Below, piece by piece: positions 42,885 through 53,331 of a stretch of DNA of 64,000 bases (position 1 is its first letter; each line of letters begins with the position of its first letter). Both the position numbers and the translations under genes were made by a program. Source of the DNA: Schizophyllum amplum (Eukaryota > Basidiomycota > Agaricomycetes > Agaricales > Schizophyllaceae); the NCBI GenBank assembly GCA_007026445.1, contig VDMD01000027.1:310001-374000 (forward strand), in the 5' to 3' direction. The notes below the pieces were generated by a model. That model made no database searches, was not told the origin of the DNA, and saw only the letters and a list, made by a program, of their open reading frames with translations.

Positions 42885-44500
42885 TTACTTTGGCAGTCGG
42901 CTCGCCAACGGATGAGTCGCTTCTGGGCTTGAGGGAATGAGCTTCGCTGCGCAGAATTCCAGACAGGATAAAGAAACGAATCGCACCAAGCTTCGCTCAT
43001 CCCTGGCTCATCCGCAAAGACAGGATCAGATGATCAACCAAGAACACGCTGAGGACACGCGCGTCACAAAGTCATATTCACCGATATATAGGAATACGTA
43101 GACGTACAGATGCTCGCCGACGTTTGGATATTTACTTCTGCAGGGTGCCGTCAAGGACTCCTTCCACTGCAGACGATCTGAAAGCTGTTAGATGACGTCC
43201 AAAGCGATTACAGTATGCGCCGTGTACCACTTGTCGACCGAGATAGATCTGAGGCGCATCGACGAAGACCAATATCCAAACGCGGACGTACTCGCCGGGA
43301 TAGCTGCGAGCAACTGATCATGAGCATTTGCAAGGCGAGGAGTCGCACAGTGGAGCAAGCCACACCAACACGGCACTGCAACTCGTCAGCGCTGGGAAAG
43401 GAAGGGCATGACTCCAGACTGACCAGCGTTGACTGCGAGTCAAAGCCCGCCACGAAAGCGCAAGCGGATTGTGCTTGGTACTTACGGCAAAGTCGATGTC
43501 TATCAGCGACGACTTGAAGCTGCTGCTAAGCCATGGGGCATCGCGCTGTATACAGACATTCGCAAGGCCTGCTTGCCACCCGAAAGGTGCTGCTTCACGA
43601 GGCTTGGCATGTGGCCATGTTAGAGGCAATCTTGAACGAGTCGGTTTCCGCAGACGAGTTTGCAGAGGGGATATGATGACTGCCTGCGAAGACGGTGAAG
43701 AAAACCTGTGAGTTCAACGAATATAGGAGGGGGAGAGTGGCGCGTAAGGCGTGGCAAACGAAGAATGAACTCGACCTTTTTGGGCGGAGACCGGACCACA
43801 GAGCAATACCTGTTGGGTGGCGTGCGCGACACCGAGCAGCGCTACAGATAATCGTTAGTTAGAGCACAGAGTTCACAGAGATAAATCCCCATACTGAACT
43901 GACCCTGACGCAGACGGTCCAGCGTGAGCGCGTTAGCTTTCACTAAGTTATGGTCCGCGCCGAGGTGACGAGAGGACAGACAGATGAGCAGGTGATTTCC
44001 AAAGAGAATACCCTTGCCCTCTCTCCCAGTGCAAACAAAGTTATTCGTCTGGAAGGAGAGCAGCGAATATATGCACTCGGCGAGGGGTGCATCGGACGCC
44101 GGTGCCTTGGAAGGGCTGTATCACTGGTGTACTTATGCGTCGCGATGCCACGGAGGTTGCGGGTCCAGGCGAAGCAATGGACATGCAAAAAAGCCCTCAA
44201 ATACTGACCGCAGCACAGGTCGCTGATGCAAAGTAGAAATCCGACAATGAAATTCAGAGGGATATGTACGCTTATTTGTGGCGTTGCTCCGCGTCAAGGC
44301 CCGGCCAAACAGGGACATACCGACGACCGTCTTTCGTTCCGACTTGGCGACGCAACGCGACCTGCACCCAAACCAAGAGCTTGTGAGTATAGCGTATTCT
44401 CTCGCTCAGTTGAATCAACTGCCTGGCGCTAGGTATTCCTTCTCTTATGTAGGGGCATAATATAACTTGTGTCTAGTTCATTACCCAAGATACGCCCCGT
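42885..44500. other. Unassigned stretch between copies F and G
   Basis: No recognised gene. An open frame near 43,480-43,620 reads LGTYGKVDVYQRRLEAAAKP and WGIALYTDI, which looks protein-like, but I cannot assign it or find a start or splice structure. The part just before 44,501 is the promoter of copy G. Confidence 0.4.
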
Positions 44501-45788
44501 ATGCACCTGCCGCAAGAGCTCGTGAACGAGATCGTGGCATATATCAAACACGGCAAAAACCTGAAGATTCTCCTCAACCTTCTGCAGGCCTCATCCACCG
44601 TCTTCTCCCCTCAGATCTGCCTCAACCTGCACCATCTTCCTATCCATATAGAAACGGCCGACGACTACTCCCTTCTTTCGTCCATTTCATCACTCTCTGC
44701 AGACATCCTTCCCTCGCTTCGTATCTTGACGATAGAAGAAGCTCCGGATATCAGGCTTAGGAGCCTCGAATACAGCATCTGCCATCGCTTCTCGATGGAT
44801 GCACCGGCATCCAGGCCCTCTCGATACGTCCGTGCGAGACCAACTGGTCACTCGCATTCCCGGAGCAGCACAGGAGAGCCATCTACAGAGCGATACAGCG
44901 GCCCACTCTTGTCTCTCTGAGCCTGGCGTGGGCCCATTTCGGCCACAGCGACATCACGGAGTTCGGCGGCCTCACGCTGCCGCCCAGCCTCAGGAAAATC
45001 ACGCTCTACTGTGTCTCGGTCGCGCACGAAAGCCATTTCGCCACACAGCCTGCACATCCTGACGGAGGCGCGCCCGGCATTGAGGAACTACGGACGGACG
45101 ATATCTCTGTGCCCTTCGCGCGGCTGATGTTCCGCCCACCGCATCCATACCCCTATAGAAATCTGCGCACCCTCAGCTTCAATACCTACGGTCGCGAGAC
45201 AAGCTCGCAGACCGCCAATCCATCTGCAGTTCTGCTACACGCCAATCCTCATCTGGAATACCTGCTCCTCGGCACCGGTGAGTGCTGCGACGAAGTTCTC
45301 GCCGACGAGAACATCTCGCTGACAATGCGCTGGCACAGAGGCTCACAACATACCAACGCACGATTTGTCGAAGAATACGGCCCTTAAGACCCTGGTGATA
45401 AGTTTCTACGTCTCGGGCATGGTATTCTCCGTTGTGAACATCGCTGCCATGCTCAACACGTTCTCTCGCTCAAACATCCTAGAGCGAGTGTTCGTGAGTG
45501 GTATCTCCAACAACACGATGATAGAGGCGGAAGCCGAGCACTGGCAGGCCCTGGACGTTGTGCTGGCTTCCAAGATACATTTTCCAGCCCTCCTCGGCGT
45601 CGAGCTTGATTTCTGCAAGGGTGGTGGACCGTCGCCCGTCTGACGGACATGATGTCCCAGAAAATATGAGGTGTACGCCAAAGATTGAAAGATTGATGCG
45701 CGGAACGCTTGAGCGGGGCGTGCTCGACATACGGGAGGAATTTGTTGGTGAGTTTCGCGCCTGCTCACTCGAGGTACAGCGGTTCTGA
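44501..45788 (+). pseudogene. F-box-like leucine-rich protein, copy G (subfamily 2, frame-broken)
   Basis: A subfamily 2 copy with MHLPQELVNEIVAYIKHGKN, FSPQICLNLHHLPIHIETAD, then after a break near 44,759 EPRIQHLPSLLDGCTGIQAL, LTLPPSLRKITLYCVSV and PFARLMFRPPHPYPYRNLRT. The conserved intron (GTGAGT at 45,280 to GCACAG) leads into exon 2 (THDLSKNTALKTLVISFYV, AEHWQALDVVLASKIHFPAL). A second break near 45,625 precedes the C-terminal block (CTPKIERLMRGTLERGVLDI). Pairs with the subfamily 1 remnant F. Confidence 0.78.
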
Positions 45789-46324
45789 ACATCAAGCTAG
45801 ATTGAGGCGGTGTCAATATCTGGATGCAGGACGATGAGCTTGGCTGTCGATGGCTTCCCAGAGCTTGCGACTGCTCGTTTCGGATGTATCATACGTCGTC
45901 CACAACGTCTGTACTCCGTCGACACGCGCTGTTCGATGCTGCTTACTGCTTCGCGCCAGATCACCCTGCAAGAAGGGAAATACCACAGATGATATGCCAT
46001 TGACAGATAAACCAGCTAAAGCTACAATTTCGAGGCCAGGGAAGGCCAAGGAATTAGTGATGAGTAAGGTAAGTAACCGAGACGTGTAAGTGTAGACTGT
46101 AAAGTGAATGCGAACTGGAAATTGGTTGTTGGGGACCGGCGAACGGTAACTGTGAACTAAGTAGAGGCTGATAGTAAGGGTATAAAGAATCCAGATGTTC
46201 GTGAAAGACGAAGATGCAGAATGCGATTTTAGCGTTCTAGGAGGACGCGCCAGATGCCAGCGTCAGCGGCGCGTCCTTCTCCGATGTCGCTGTGAGATGG
46301 GAAGCTCGCTGCTAGATGGCAAGA
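45789..46324. other. Intergenic region
   Basis: No gene recognised; separates copy G from the 3' end of the Clp1-like gene. Confidence 0.5.
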
Positions 46325-47247
46325 TCACTGCGTAGCAGCGAGGTTCAGCGCCGCGAGGACGACCTCCCAGCAGAGGTCGATTGTGTCCCAGAGTTGCGCG
46401 TCGTACATGCCCAGGGAGACCATATCCTGCCACGCCTCCTTCACATGCGCCGCGTCTGCGGTCAACCGGCCGAGGTTGCCGCCCTCCGCCTGCAGCAGCT
46501 GCACCGCGAGATTGTGCTTCGCCTGTCCGGAGCCCAGCGCGGAGAGCACGCCCTGGTGGGTTGCGAATGCCCGTACTGCGGCGGCAGGGAAGGCGGGGAA
46601 GAGCGCCTGGACGACGGACTCGGTGCGGTGGTTGTACATGTACGCGTGCAGGATCGGGAAGGCGGCGGGCGAGGGGACGGACATGCGGACGACGCGGAGG
46701 GGCAGCGCATTCCCGCCGGGCTGTGGCTGGGCGTCGTCGAGCGGCTCGACCAAAGCGCAGTGCGCGGCGAGGACGAGGGCGTGCGTGGGGACGAGCTTGG
46801 CATGCACATCGCCCGAAGCCTTGCTGGCGCAGACAGCAAGGAGATGCGTGGGGTACGAGACGCTCGGACTTGCGCGGCAGCCGACGTTGAGGTGCTTGGG
46901 AAGATGGTTCGCGGGCATGGTGGACGGGACATTGAGCGTGCTGATACCGCCGATCATCCTTTGCGAAGGTTAGCATCATGCGTGGAGTACTCGAGCGATA
47001 AGACGCACTCTCTGGCCCTTGGGTAGATCCCGCGCCTCACATACTCCAGCGGGACTCCGGCGAGGTCTGGCGCGACGGCGGCGATGTTACGCGCGGGGAT
47101 GTCGTAGAATTGCGGGCGCTGAAGCGTGCGAGGGAGACTGACGCCATGCGATCCGTGCGCGGACGAGTGATGCGAAGAGTGGTGCGAGTGTTGGTGGCCG
47201 TGACCGTGCGCGGCGAATGTAGAAGGGTGCGATGCGACTTGGAACAT
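46325..47247 (-). CDS. Clp1-like protein (clampless1 family)
   Basis: Similar to the basidiomycete Clp1 family, known from Coprinopsis and Ustilago as a regulator of clamp-cell formation and dikaryotic growth. Exon 1 opens MFQVASHPSTFAAHGHGHQH with a His/Ser-rich stretch, then LPRTLQRPQFYDIPARNIAA and VPLEYVRRGIYPRARE. An intron of about 50 nt (GTGCGT donor, CTAAC branch, AAAG acceptor) joins to MIGGISTLNVPSTMPANHLP. Exon 2 contains the family hallmark LRVVRMSVPSPAAFPILHAY, MYNHRTESVVQALFPAFP and a helical C-terminus ending LCWEVVLAALNLAATQ. The start at 47,247 is preferred over an in-frame ATG at 47,340 because a TATA-like sequence at about 47,352 would put transcription start downstream of the latter. 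Intact. Confidence 0.75.
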
Positions 47248-47351
47248 TATGCTGGGGTATGCGAGCCGGGGAATGCGAGGCGGGTATGTAGATGCGAAGT
47301 GGGCGCTGCCGGAGGGAAAGTGTTGTAAAGCTCCCCGCATAGCCGCGCGTA

Positions 47352-47358
47352 TTTATAT
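47352..47358 (-). promoter_or_regulatory. Putative TATA box of the Clp1-like gene
   Basis: Minus-strand CATATAAATA lies about 105 nt upstream of the preferred start codon and only about 12 nt from the alternative ATG, favouring the downstream start. Confidence 0.5.
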
Positions 47359-48622
47359 GCAAGCGCGCGGCAAGGCATGTCGGACATGTGGCCGAGAAAG
47401 GCAGGAGGTACAAAGGACTCGTCCAAAAAGGAAAGACCTTTGTACACCTTCCTGGGTAGCGCGTTGATGCGGCGGCTATCGGTTAAGGCGTGTCTGTTTC
47501 GCGTCTCCAGGGCTCCTGATCTGCGGGAGGAGCGTCGCGAAGGACGTCCTTGAAGGCCTTCCCTCGCCAGCCGGAGGACTTCAGTATCGTCGCCCTTGGT
47601 GTCCCGCCTGCCGGCTGCGTCCTGACTCGCGATCGTCGGTCCCTTGGCAGTGCGCCCGACAAGCGGCGGTGACTCGTATGTCGCTCGCGCACAGGATGTC
47701 ATGCTGACGGGTGGGCGGGCGGCGGGCGATGACTTGCACTGACCGCGCCGTGCGCTATCGATTGGTCGGGAGGAACAGCCCGAACTGACCCAAAGTGGAT
47801 AGCGCCTCCGAGCTCCGGCCACGATGCAACCCATGTGCGCGACCCATGTGTCGCCCACATCAACTTCTTCCACGTTCCTCGCTCCCGTGTCCTTCTTGCC
47901 GGTATGCTCCTTTGTGCACTTATGGGGATAGCGTCCATGAGGGGGCCGATAACGGTGTTCGACCCACAGAACAGCACAGCTTGACAGAATCCATCGAGTG
48001 TGGTTGGTGGCGCCGGCTCCGCTCGAGCTCCTCATCGGTGCCTTGTTCTACAGCAGCGGTTGTATTTTCAAGGTCATCCGGCAGTCTTCATGTTTTGGTA
48101 TCCGGAAAGGTCTATTTACTGGAAGCTTGAGGGAGGAGAAGTCAGATGAGGCTGGCTTCGGCGGAGGGATGCGCACCCTGCGGTGGACTGCACGAATTTC
48201 CCAACTTATTATCTGCGGGAAGGGTATCAGCGCCGTGGCTCTTGTACGTGTACACGAGGCGGCAACATGGAACAGTGTGTTGTGCGAAGATCATCATCAT
48301 GCGTTAATGCGATCATTGCGATGTGGACTTTGCGGCCGCCTGAGAGCCCGAGCTCAAGGTCATTGTTCCGTATATGGTAAGCTCACACAGTTGAACGTAA
48401 CTCTCAAGCTGCTATCGCCGTTACGTCAGCTTTCATCTGCAATCCTGGAAGCTTTCTGGACGAGTTCATCGCTGTGCATGCCAGCGAGGCGACAGGCTAG
48501 GAAAGGCATTGCGATCGACGTCGTGGAATGACTCATGAGGCAAGAGATGAACAGTGACGTGACGGTCAATTATCGTGACCTGGTGTCGGTCCGGATTGCC
48601 ACGTTGCTCAATTCGAACCATC
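47359..48622. other. Intergenic region between Clp1-like and cyclophilin genes
   Basis: Contains a 262-codon open frame on the minus strand (48,035-47,247) overlapping the Clp1 promoter, but its composition and lack of motifs argue against a gene. Nothing else recognised. Confidence 0.5.
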
Positions 48623-49449
48623 ATGTCTACAACTGTTTTCCTGGACATATGCTCGGGCGACGAAAACGTCCATCAGACTCAAGCACAGGAATACGATGCC
48701 ACCGCGTCGCTTCTCCTGAAGAAGGCTGACGCGTACGGCTTGCCGCTCACACCGAAAGAGCTTTCCGAAGAACAGCAGGAGATTCTACAAGACCTCGATG
48801 TATCTCGGTCGCCTCTGTCCTACTGTCTCGTTCTTGATAGCCTCCTTAGCGCTCACTCAATATGCGCTTCACGCCCCCCTCGCCTCTCCTCACGGGCAAA
48901 CTGATCATCGACCTCGATCCATCGCCCGCCCTCGCGAAGACGCGAACGAACTTCCTCGCACTCTGCACCGGGGAGAAGGGTGCGTGCAAGAACGCGCCTA
49001 ACAAGAGACTTCACTACAAAGGCTGTTCCATCCACCGCGTCGCCAAGTCCTTCGTCTTCCAGGGCGGGGATGTGACGCGGGGGGACGGGAGCGGCGGGGA
49101 GGTACGCAGTCTGTCATCGTGCGCACTGAAGCTCGAGTTTATCCTCGGACAGTCAATATACGGAGGAAAATTCGCGGACGAGAAGCAGGGGCTGAAGAAC
49201 AAGGCGGTGAAGGGCAGCGTGGCGATGGCAAACTCGGGCAAGAACAGCAATTCATCGCAATTCTTCGTTGTGATGACCGATGACGCGGCCAAAATGGCGA
49301 AGCTCTCCGGAAAGTACGTGGTTTTGGGGACGGTGAAATTTGACGAGGAGGGGCTGGCGCAAAGGACGCTTGATCGTATAGACGCGCTCGCTGTTGGTGA
49401 CGGCCGACCTTCTAGTCCGATCTGGATCGGCGAGTGCGGTGTATTGTAA
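48623..49449 (+). CDS. Cyclophilin-type peptidyl-prolyl cis-trans isomerase
   Basis: Catalyses cis-trans isomerisation of peptidyl-prolyl bonds. Three exons (48,623-48,799, 48,850-49,101, 49,153-49,449) give 241 residues. Exon 1 encodes an N-terminal extension (MSTTVFLDICSGDENVHQTQ, LLLKKADAYGLPLTPKELS) seen in a fungal cyclophilin subfamily with a divergent domain. The cyclophilin fold then runs LTGKLIIDLDPSPALAKTRT, NFLALCTGEKG, HRVAKSFVFQGGDVTRGDGS, GGKFADE and MANSGKNSNSSQFFVVMTDD. The F-Q-G-GD block normally starts FMIQGGD and the arginine usual in the active site is R in HRV; the conserved tryptophan of CypA-like proteins is absent. Frame intact; the second intron is a multiple of three, so retention would not shift the frame. 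Confidence 0.9.
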
Positions 49450-49783
49450 CGTCCAACCAATGTTGATGTATATGACGTTCGTTTATTCTTCTAGTCGCCT
49501 GAAGGGCAGATGCGATGCGAGATGCATCCTTCCGGTACGTCGTTGGCTTAGCTCTTGTCTGTCAAATGTCAGGCGAAGGTTTGTGGCGAGGATTTTTTTC
49601 TTTCCCTTATCACGCGCTATACCGCCACGGTACTAATTTGCAGTCCTTTGAGGACGTTTTATAAGAGGGGGCAGGTTCCTTACATTTTGGTAGGCGCTAC
49701 GCATGAGTGCGTCAGCAAACGTAAGACGGATACAGATCGCACGTTTTTTACATCTGAGCATAAAGACTGCAGCTCACTTTTAT
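49450..49783. other. Spacer between cyclophilin gene and tRNA
   Basis: Cyclophilin 3' flank; no gene seen. Confidence 0.6.
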
Positions 49784-49868
49784 GGCCGCCTGGCGTAATG
49801 GCAACGCGTCTGACTACGAAGCGCTGCTCGCAATCAGGAGATTGCAGGTTCGACCCCTGCGGTGGTCA
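49784..49868 (+). tRNA. tRNA-Arg (anticodon ACG) with a short intron
   Basis: Acceptor strand GGCCGCC pairs with GGTGGTC at 49,861-49,867 (two G-U pairs); discriminator A. The A-box region is TGGCGTAATGGCAACGC. The anticodon arm TCTGA-CTACGA is separated from its 3' strand TCAGG by about 12 nt (GCGCTGCTCGC region), a normal position for a nuclear tRNA intron after base 37. The T arm is GCAGGTTCGACCCCTGC, a canonical B box. The D loop looks one base shorter than in common eukaryotic tRNA-Arg(ACG) genes. Confidence 0.92.
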
Positions 49869-50169
49869 TGATATGATCATGAACGTGTTTTTGTACGGCC
49901 TTTTTGATAAGTACGTGCCGTGACCATTTATGTTTCCGGAATGAGCTTCTCCATTGTCGTATACGTCGCCAGGCCTTTCTGACTACAAGTGTATATGTGG
50001 AGAACGCTCAAGCTCAACGGCGGGATCCGTCATGCGATCTTCAGACTCGCAGGACGCGCGAAGGGTGTGTTTAGTTTCAGCACGACTAATTTGTGCGGCT
50101 TCGCTACTACTTCGCTACTCATTGTCACTGTTATTTCATCAATTCCACTGCCATTATGTACCAGCAATG

Positions 50170-51304
50170 TCAGGCCCCCATCTTCGCATTCATTCCCTGC
50201 AGCGCACTGAAGACAATGCGCGCTGCGCGCTCCACAGCTTCGCTGTCCTCGGGGTCGACGCGCTTAAGGACGCTGACGAGCTTGTCTGGGTGCCAGCGCA
50301 GAAGACCGCGACGGACGCGGTCGCGGAGGGCATGATCGCTCGCCACTTTGTCGGTGGACGTGGGGGCCGCGTACTCAGCCGCCGAGCGCATGAACTGCTC
50401 GACTGCGGCCTCCGTAACGTCCTCGGAGCGCACCGCATGACCTCCCCAGCCGGCGGGCGTGCCCTGGGGCCGAATAGTCCAGGCATCGTCGGACGGGACT
50501 CTCCATGCTTCATATCGCCCTCGCCGTCGTCCTCGTCCTCAGTCTCCACAGCATGTACAGGCCAGGGCATGTCCGCGAACCGCACGGTCCCCACGGCATG
50601 CGTCCGACCGCGCCCCACTGCGCCTCGTACGCCGCCCAGCGCTGTTTCTTCACCCTCTCGCGTTCCTCCTGGCGTAGTCGCTTGAGAGCAGCCTGACGCA
50701 CGGCGGCAGTACGCGCGGAATCGCGCTTTCCCTGCGCATCGCGGAGGACACCGCCAGCAAGAACCCACGCTTCTTCGCCTCGTACCGCTTCGGCAGCCTC
50801 GCGCTCGCGTAGAGCGGCAACCTGAGGCGAAGGCGGATGTGACTTGGGCTGAGCTGCATGTGGAGGCAAGGGTTGAGAAGAATGCCCAGCGCGAGGACGC
50901 GAAAAGCCGCCTGTGGCAGGAGATTGTCGTGGAAGACCGCGTGTTGGACGCTCTGGTGAAGGTGGCGACCTGTCAGGCTTTATGTCCTGGGGTTTCTTCT
51001 CTTCTAGTTTGTCTCCATCAAGGGATGGAAGCGCGTCTGCAAGAGAAGCGAGGTAGCCGAGTCCGGCGCGTGGCGCGCGGTGCGGTAGGTATGGTTTGGG
51101 ACGCGGGGCGAACATCGATTCCTGTGCGGGAGGAGATCCAAAGCGCGCGGTCTTTGTAGGGGTGTCGAGGATTGTATTCCCTCGATTCTGTCCGGACGCG
51201 CGCGAAGGGGATGCGTTGAAGCCATATGAGGGTGAAGTATCAAAGCCGTAAGGCGACGTGTCAAAGGCGCCCGGCAGTCCGCGCGGTCGAGATGGTGTTT
51301 GCAT
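50170..51304 (-). CDS. NFKBIL1/J-like domain hypothetical protein, frame-broken
   Basis: A conserved basidiomycete protein of unknown role. The N-terminal half is low-complexity and probably disordered (repeated GFDTSPSYGF-like units, proline-rich stretch). A charged helix follows (RQAALKRLRQEERERVKKQR, WAAYEAQW), then FADMPWPVH and a C-terminal helical module LRDRVRRGLLRWHPDKLVSV, DPEDSEAVERAARIVFSAL. The RWHPDK motif resembles the J-like helix of NF-kappa-B-inhibitor-like protein 1 relatives. Two breaks, near 50,598 (loss of one G before AVGTVRF) and near 50,433 (GGG read as GG before VRSEDVTEAA), each restore the frame when one base is allowed for. Start at 51,304 is the only upstream ATG in frame. 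Confidence 0.72.
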
Positions 51305-51945
51305 AGATGGTCGACGTATGTGTTCAGTTCAGTGGAAAGTTGATGTATGATGAGGCTCTGAGGAAAGAATGCTCTCGCGTGGTGGCGGTTCGAAGTTGAA
51401 CTTCGCGACTGCCACGAGGCCATGTGATCGTTGTTGATGACGATGGCAAGCAAGGCCAAATACGTGTGCATTGTTCTTCCTAGCCCCATCGTGCGGTGTG
51501 ACTACGGCGTGAGCAATGGGCTGTTTCCAACTTCCATCTTCAGCATGTTCATCTTTTCTATCTTCTAGTTTCTCATGCCTTCAGCTCTGCCTCATAGGGA
51601 CCAGTGTTGAGAGCTACCAGTCCACTGCAGGGTCTCACGTCGGGTATGCCTACACACAGCCCGGGTAGCTTTGGGCTAGTCCACCTCGGTGATCCCGAAC
51701 GACTATGACGCAAATCACGGATGGGAGAGACGCTGGGTGGATACTAATAGGGGGAGAAACAGCGGACGGCTGAGTACCGGAACAGCGAGTCCCTTCCGCG
51801 AGACACAGTGACGTCACCACGAGAAATGAAGACCTCTCGCGCACGGCTTGCTCTCGTTTCACAATATGGAGCCGATCTTCTATCTCAACGATGAACCAAG
51901 ACTGTTTCTCTTCTACTATACCACATCCGGTTTATAAGGCGTAGC
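51305..51945. other. Divergent intergenic region
   Basis: Shared upstream region of the J-like protein and the kinase. TTTATAAG at about 51,931 is TATA-like for the kinase. Confidence 0.5.
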
Positions 51946-52020
51946 ATGGTGAGTGCATATCCCATCACCTTTCATATCGTCGCCGACCTCGCCATCACTC
52001 TCGCCACCTCACCATTCACC

Positions 52021-53118
52021 ATGCATGTCTCAATCGACAAATTTGACGAGACCGTCCTCGGCGCGGACTACACATACGATCCAATTGACCACAGCCGCTT
52101 CACATGGAGCCCCGCGGATGACTGCATCGGCCAGGGCGCTTACGGGGAAGTCTTCCGCGCGATCGACACCCACAACGACAATCGCCGCATCGCTCTCAAA
52201 GCGCAGAAATTAGGGCCGCCCAGATCCGGACTGCGCGCCATGCAAAGACAGGAAGCCCTCATCCACGCCGCCATCTCCGATCATTCAAATATCGTGACCT
52301 TGTACGGCGCCTTCGCCGGCGCTGACTCGCACCTCTTCCTCGCGATGGAACTCGTCGACGGCACCGACCTCTTCGACGCCGCCAAATCCGGCATGTTCAA
52401 GGGGAACCCCGAAAACATCCGCGAAGGATTCCTCCAAATGATTAGCGCTCTGCGCGCCATGCACGCCAAGGGCTTCTACCACCGCGACATCAAGCCCGAG
52501 AACATCGCCGTTAACGCAGACGGCTGCTCGTGGCTGCTCTGCGATTTTGGGCTGGCCAGCGCGAACCCGACCTCGAGCTGGAGCGGTTGGGGCTCGGATG
52601 CGTACCGCGCGCCCGAGTGCTACGGCGGCGAGTACCGCAACGCGCCCGCGGACGTCTGGGCGCTTGGCGTCGCCCTCTTTTGCGTGGTGACGCAGTGCAC
52701 GCCGTGGCACGAGGCGATACCCGAGGACGAATTCTTCAGCGCCTTCCTCAGCGATGGCCCGCGGTACCTCTTGCGCGCGGCGAATATAACGCCCGAGTTC
52801 TGTCGCCTGATTCTGCGGTTTCTCAAGATTGATCCGGAGGAGCGGATTACGCTGGAGGAGGCGGAGGAGGAGCTGCGAGCGCTGGAGATGTTCACCACGG
52901 ACGAGGAGCTAGACATCGACAGTTATCTGCAGTACTGGCTTCCTGCGGAGCCCGACTCATCGACGGGCAAGACGCCGTCGCTGGCAGCATCGACAGTGAG
53001 CTCGCTGTCCAGCACGAGTTCACTCGACATATCGACGCCGTCTGTGCAGCAGCAGCAGCCCTCATCGAAGCACTTCTTGACGGCGGAAGCTCATCATCTG
53101 GGTGATGAGCGGTGGTGA
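52021..53118 (+). CDS. Serine/threonine protein kinase, Ran1/Ksp1-like
   Basis: A single-exon kinase with complete catalytic motifs: glycine loop IGQGAYGEVF, the VAIK-equivalent RIALKAQ, the catalytic loop HRDIKPEN, the metal-binding DFGLA, and activation-segment end AYRAPECYGG. This degree of match and the short C-lobe resemble fungal Ran1/Ksp1/Sks1 kinases linked to nutrient signalling; the subgroup is inference. The tail is serine-rich (VSSLSSTSSLD, QQQQP). The frame is open from 51,946, but that ATG is followed at once by GTGAGT, a strong donor, and by sequence unlike a kinase N-terminus, so the start MHVSIDKFDETVLG at 52,021 (365 residues) is preferred. Confidence 0.88.
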   Translation: MHVSIDKFDETVLGADYTYDPIDHSRFTWSPADDCIGQGAYGEVFRAIDTHNDNRRIALKAQKLGPPRSGLRAMQRQEALIHAAISDHSNIVTLYGAFAGADSHLFLAMELVDGTDLFDAAKSGMFKGNPENIREGFLQMISALRAMHAKGFYHRDIKPENIAVNADGCSWLLCDFGLASANPTSSWSGWGSDAYRAPECYGGEYRNAPADVWALGVALFCVVTQCTPWHEAIPEDEFFSAFLSDGPRYLLRAANITPEFCRLILRFLKIDPEERITLEEAEEELRALEMFTTDEELDIDSYLQYWLPAEPDSSTGKTPSLAASTVSSLSSTSSLDISTPSVQQQQPSSKHFLTAEAHHLGDERW

Positions 53119-53331
53119 TTGTATAGCGCGCTGACTGGGGTCACATAAATTATACTGATAGACAGGGACTCCCTGGGAGGCTAGGACTTTGGGATTCGAA
53201 TATATTGCAATGACCACTCTATTTACTCGTTTTATTTCTACTCCACTGTCAGTAATTCATAGTTATTCGCATCTTTATGTCTAGGATAGGCGAAGACGCA
53301 TTGTACATTATTCGTAAATAATTATGCATAC

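Noticed and set aside
46900..46970. Frameshift in the Clp1-like gene
   Set aside because: The apparent frame change is explained by an intron of about 50 nt with a GTGCGT donor, CTAAC branch point and AAAG acceptor, which joins the two frames exactly.
47247..48035. 262-codon minus-strand open frame as a gene
   Set aside because: It overlaps the Clp1-like promoter and start, has arginine/serine-rich composition typical of GC-rich shadow frames, and shows no motif.
51946..52020. Kinase start at 51,946
   Set aside because: The ATG is immediately followed by GTGAGT and a non-conserved hydrophobic stretch; the downstream start at 52,021 is more likely.
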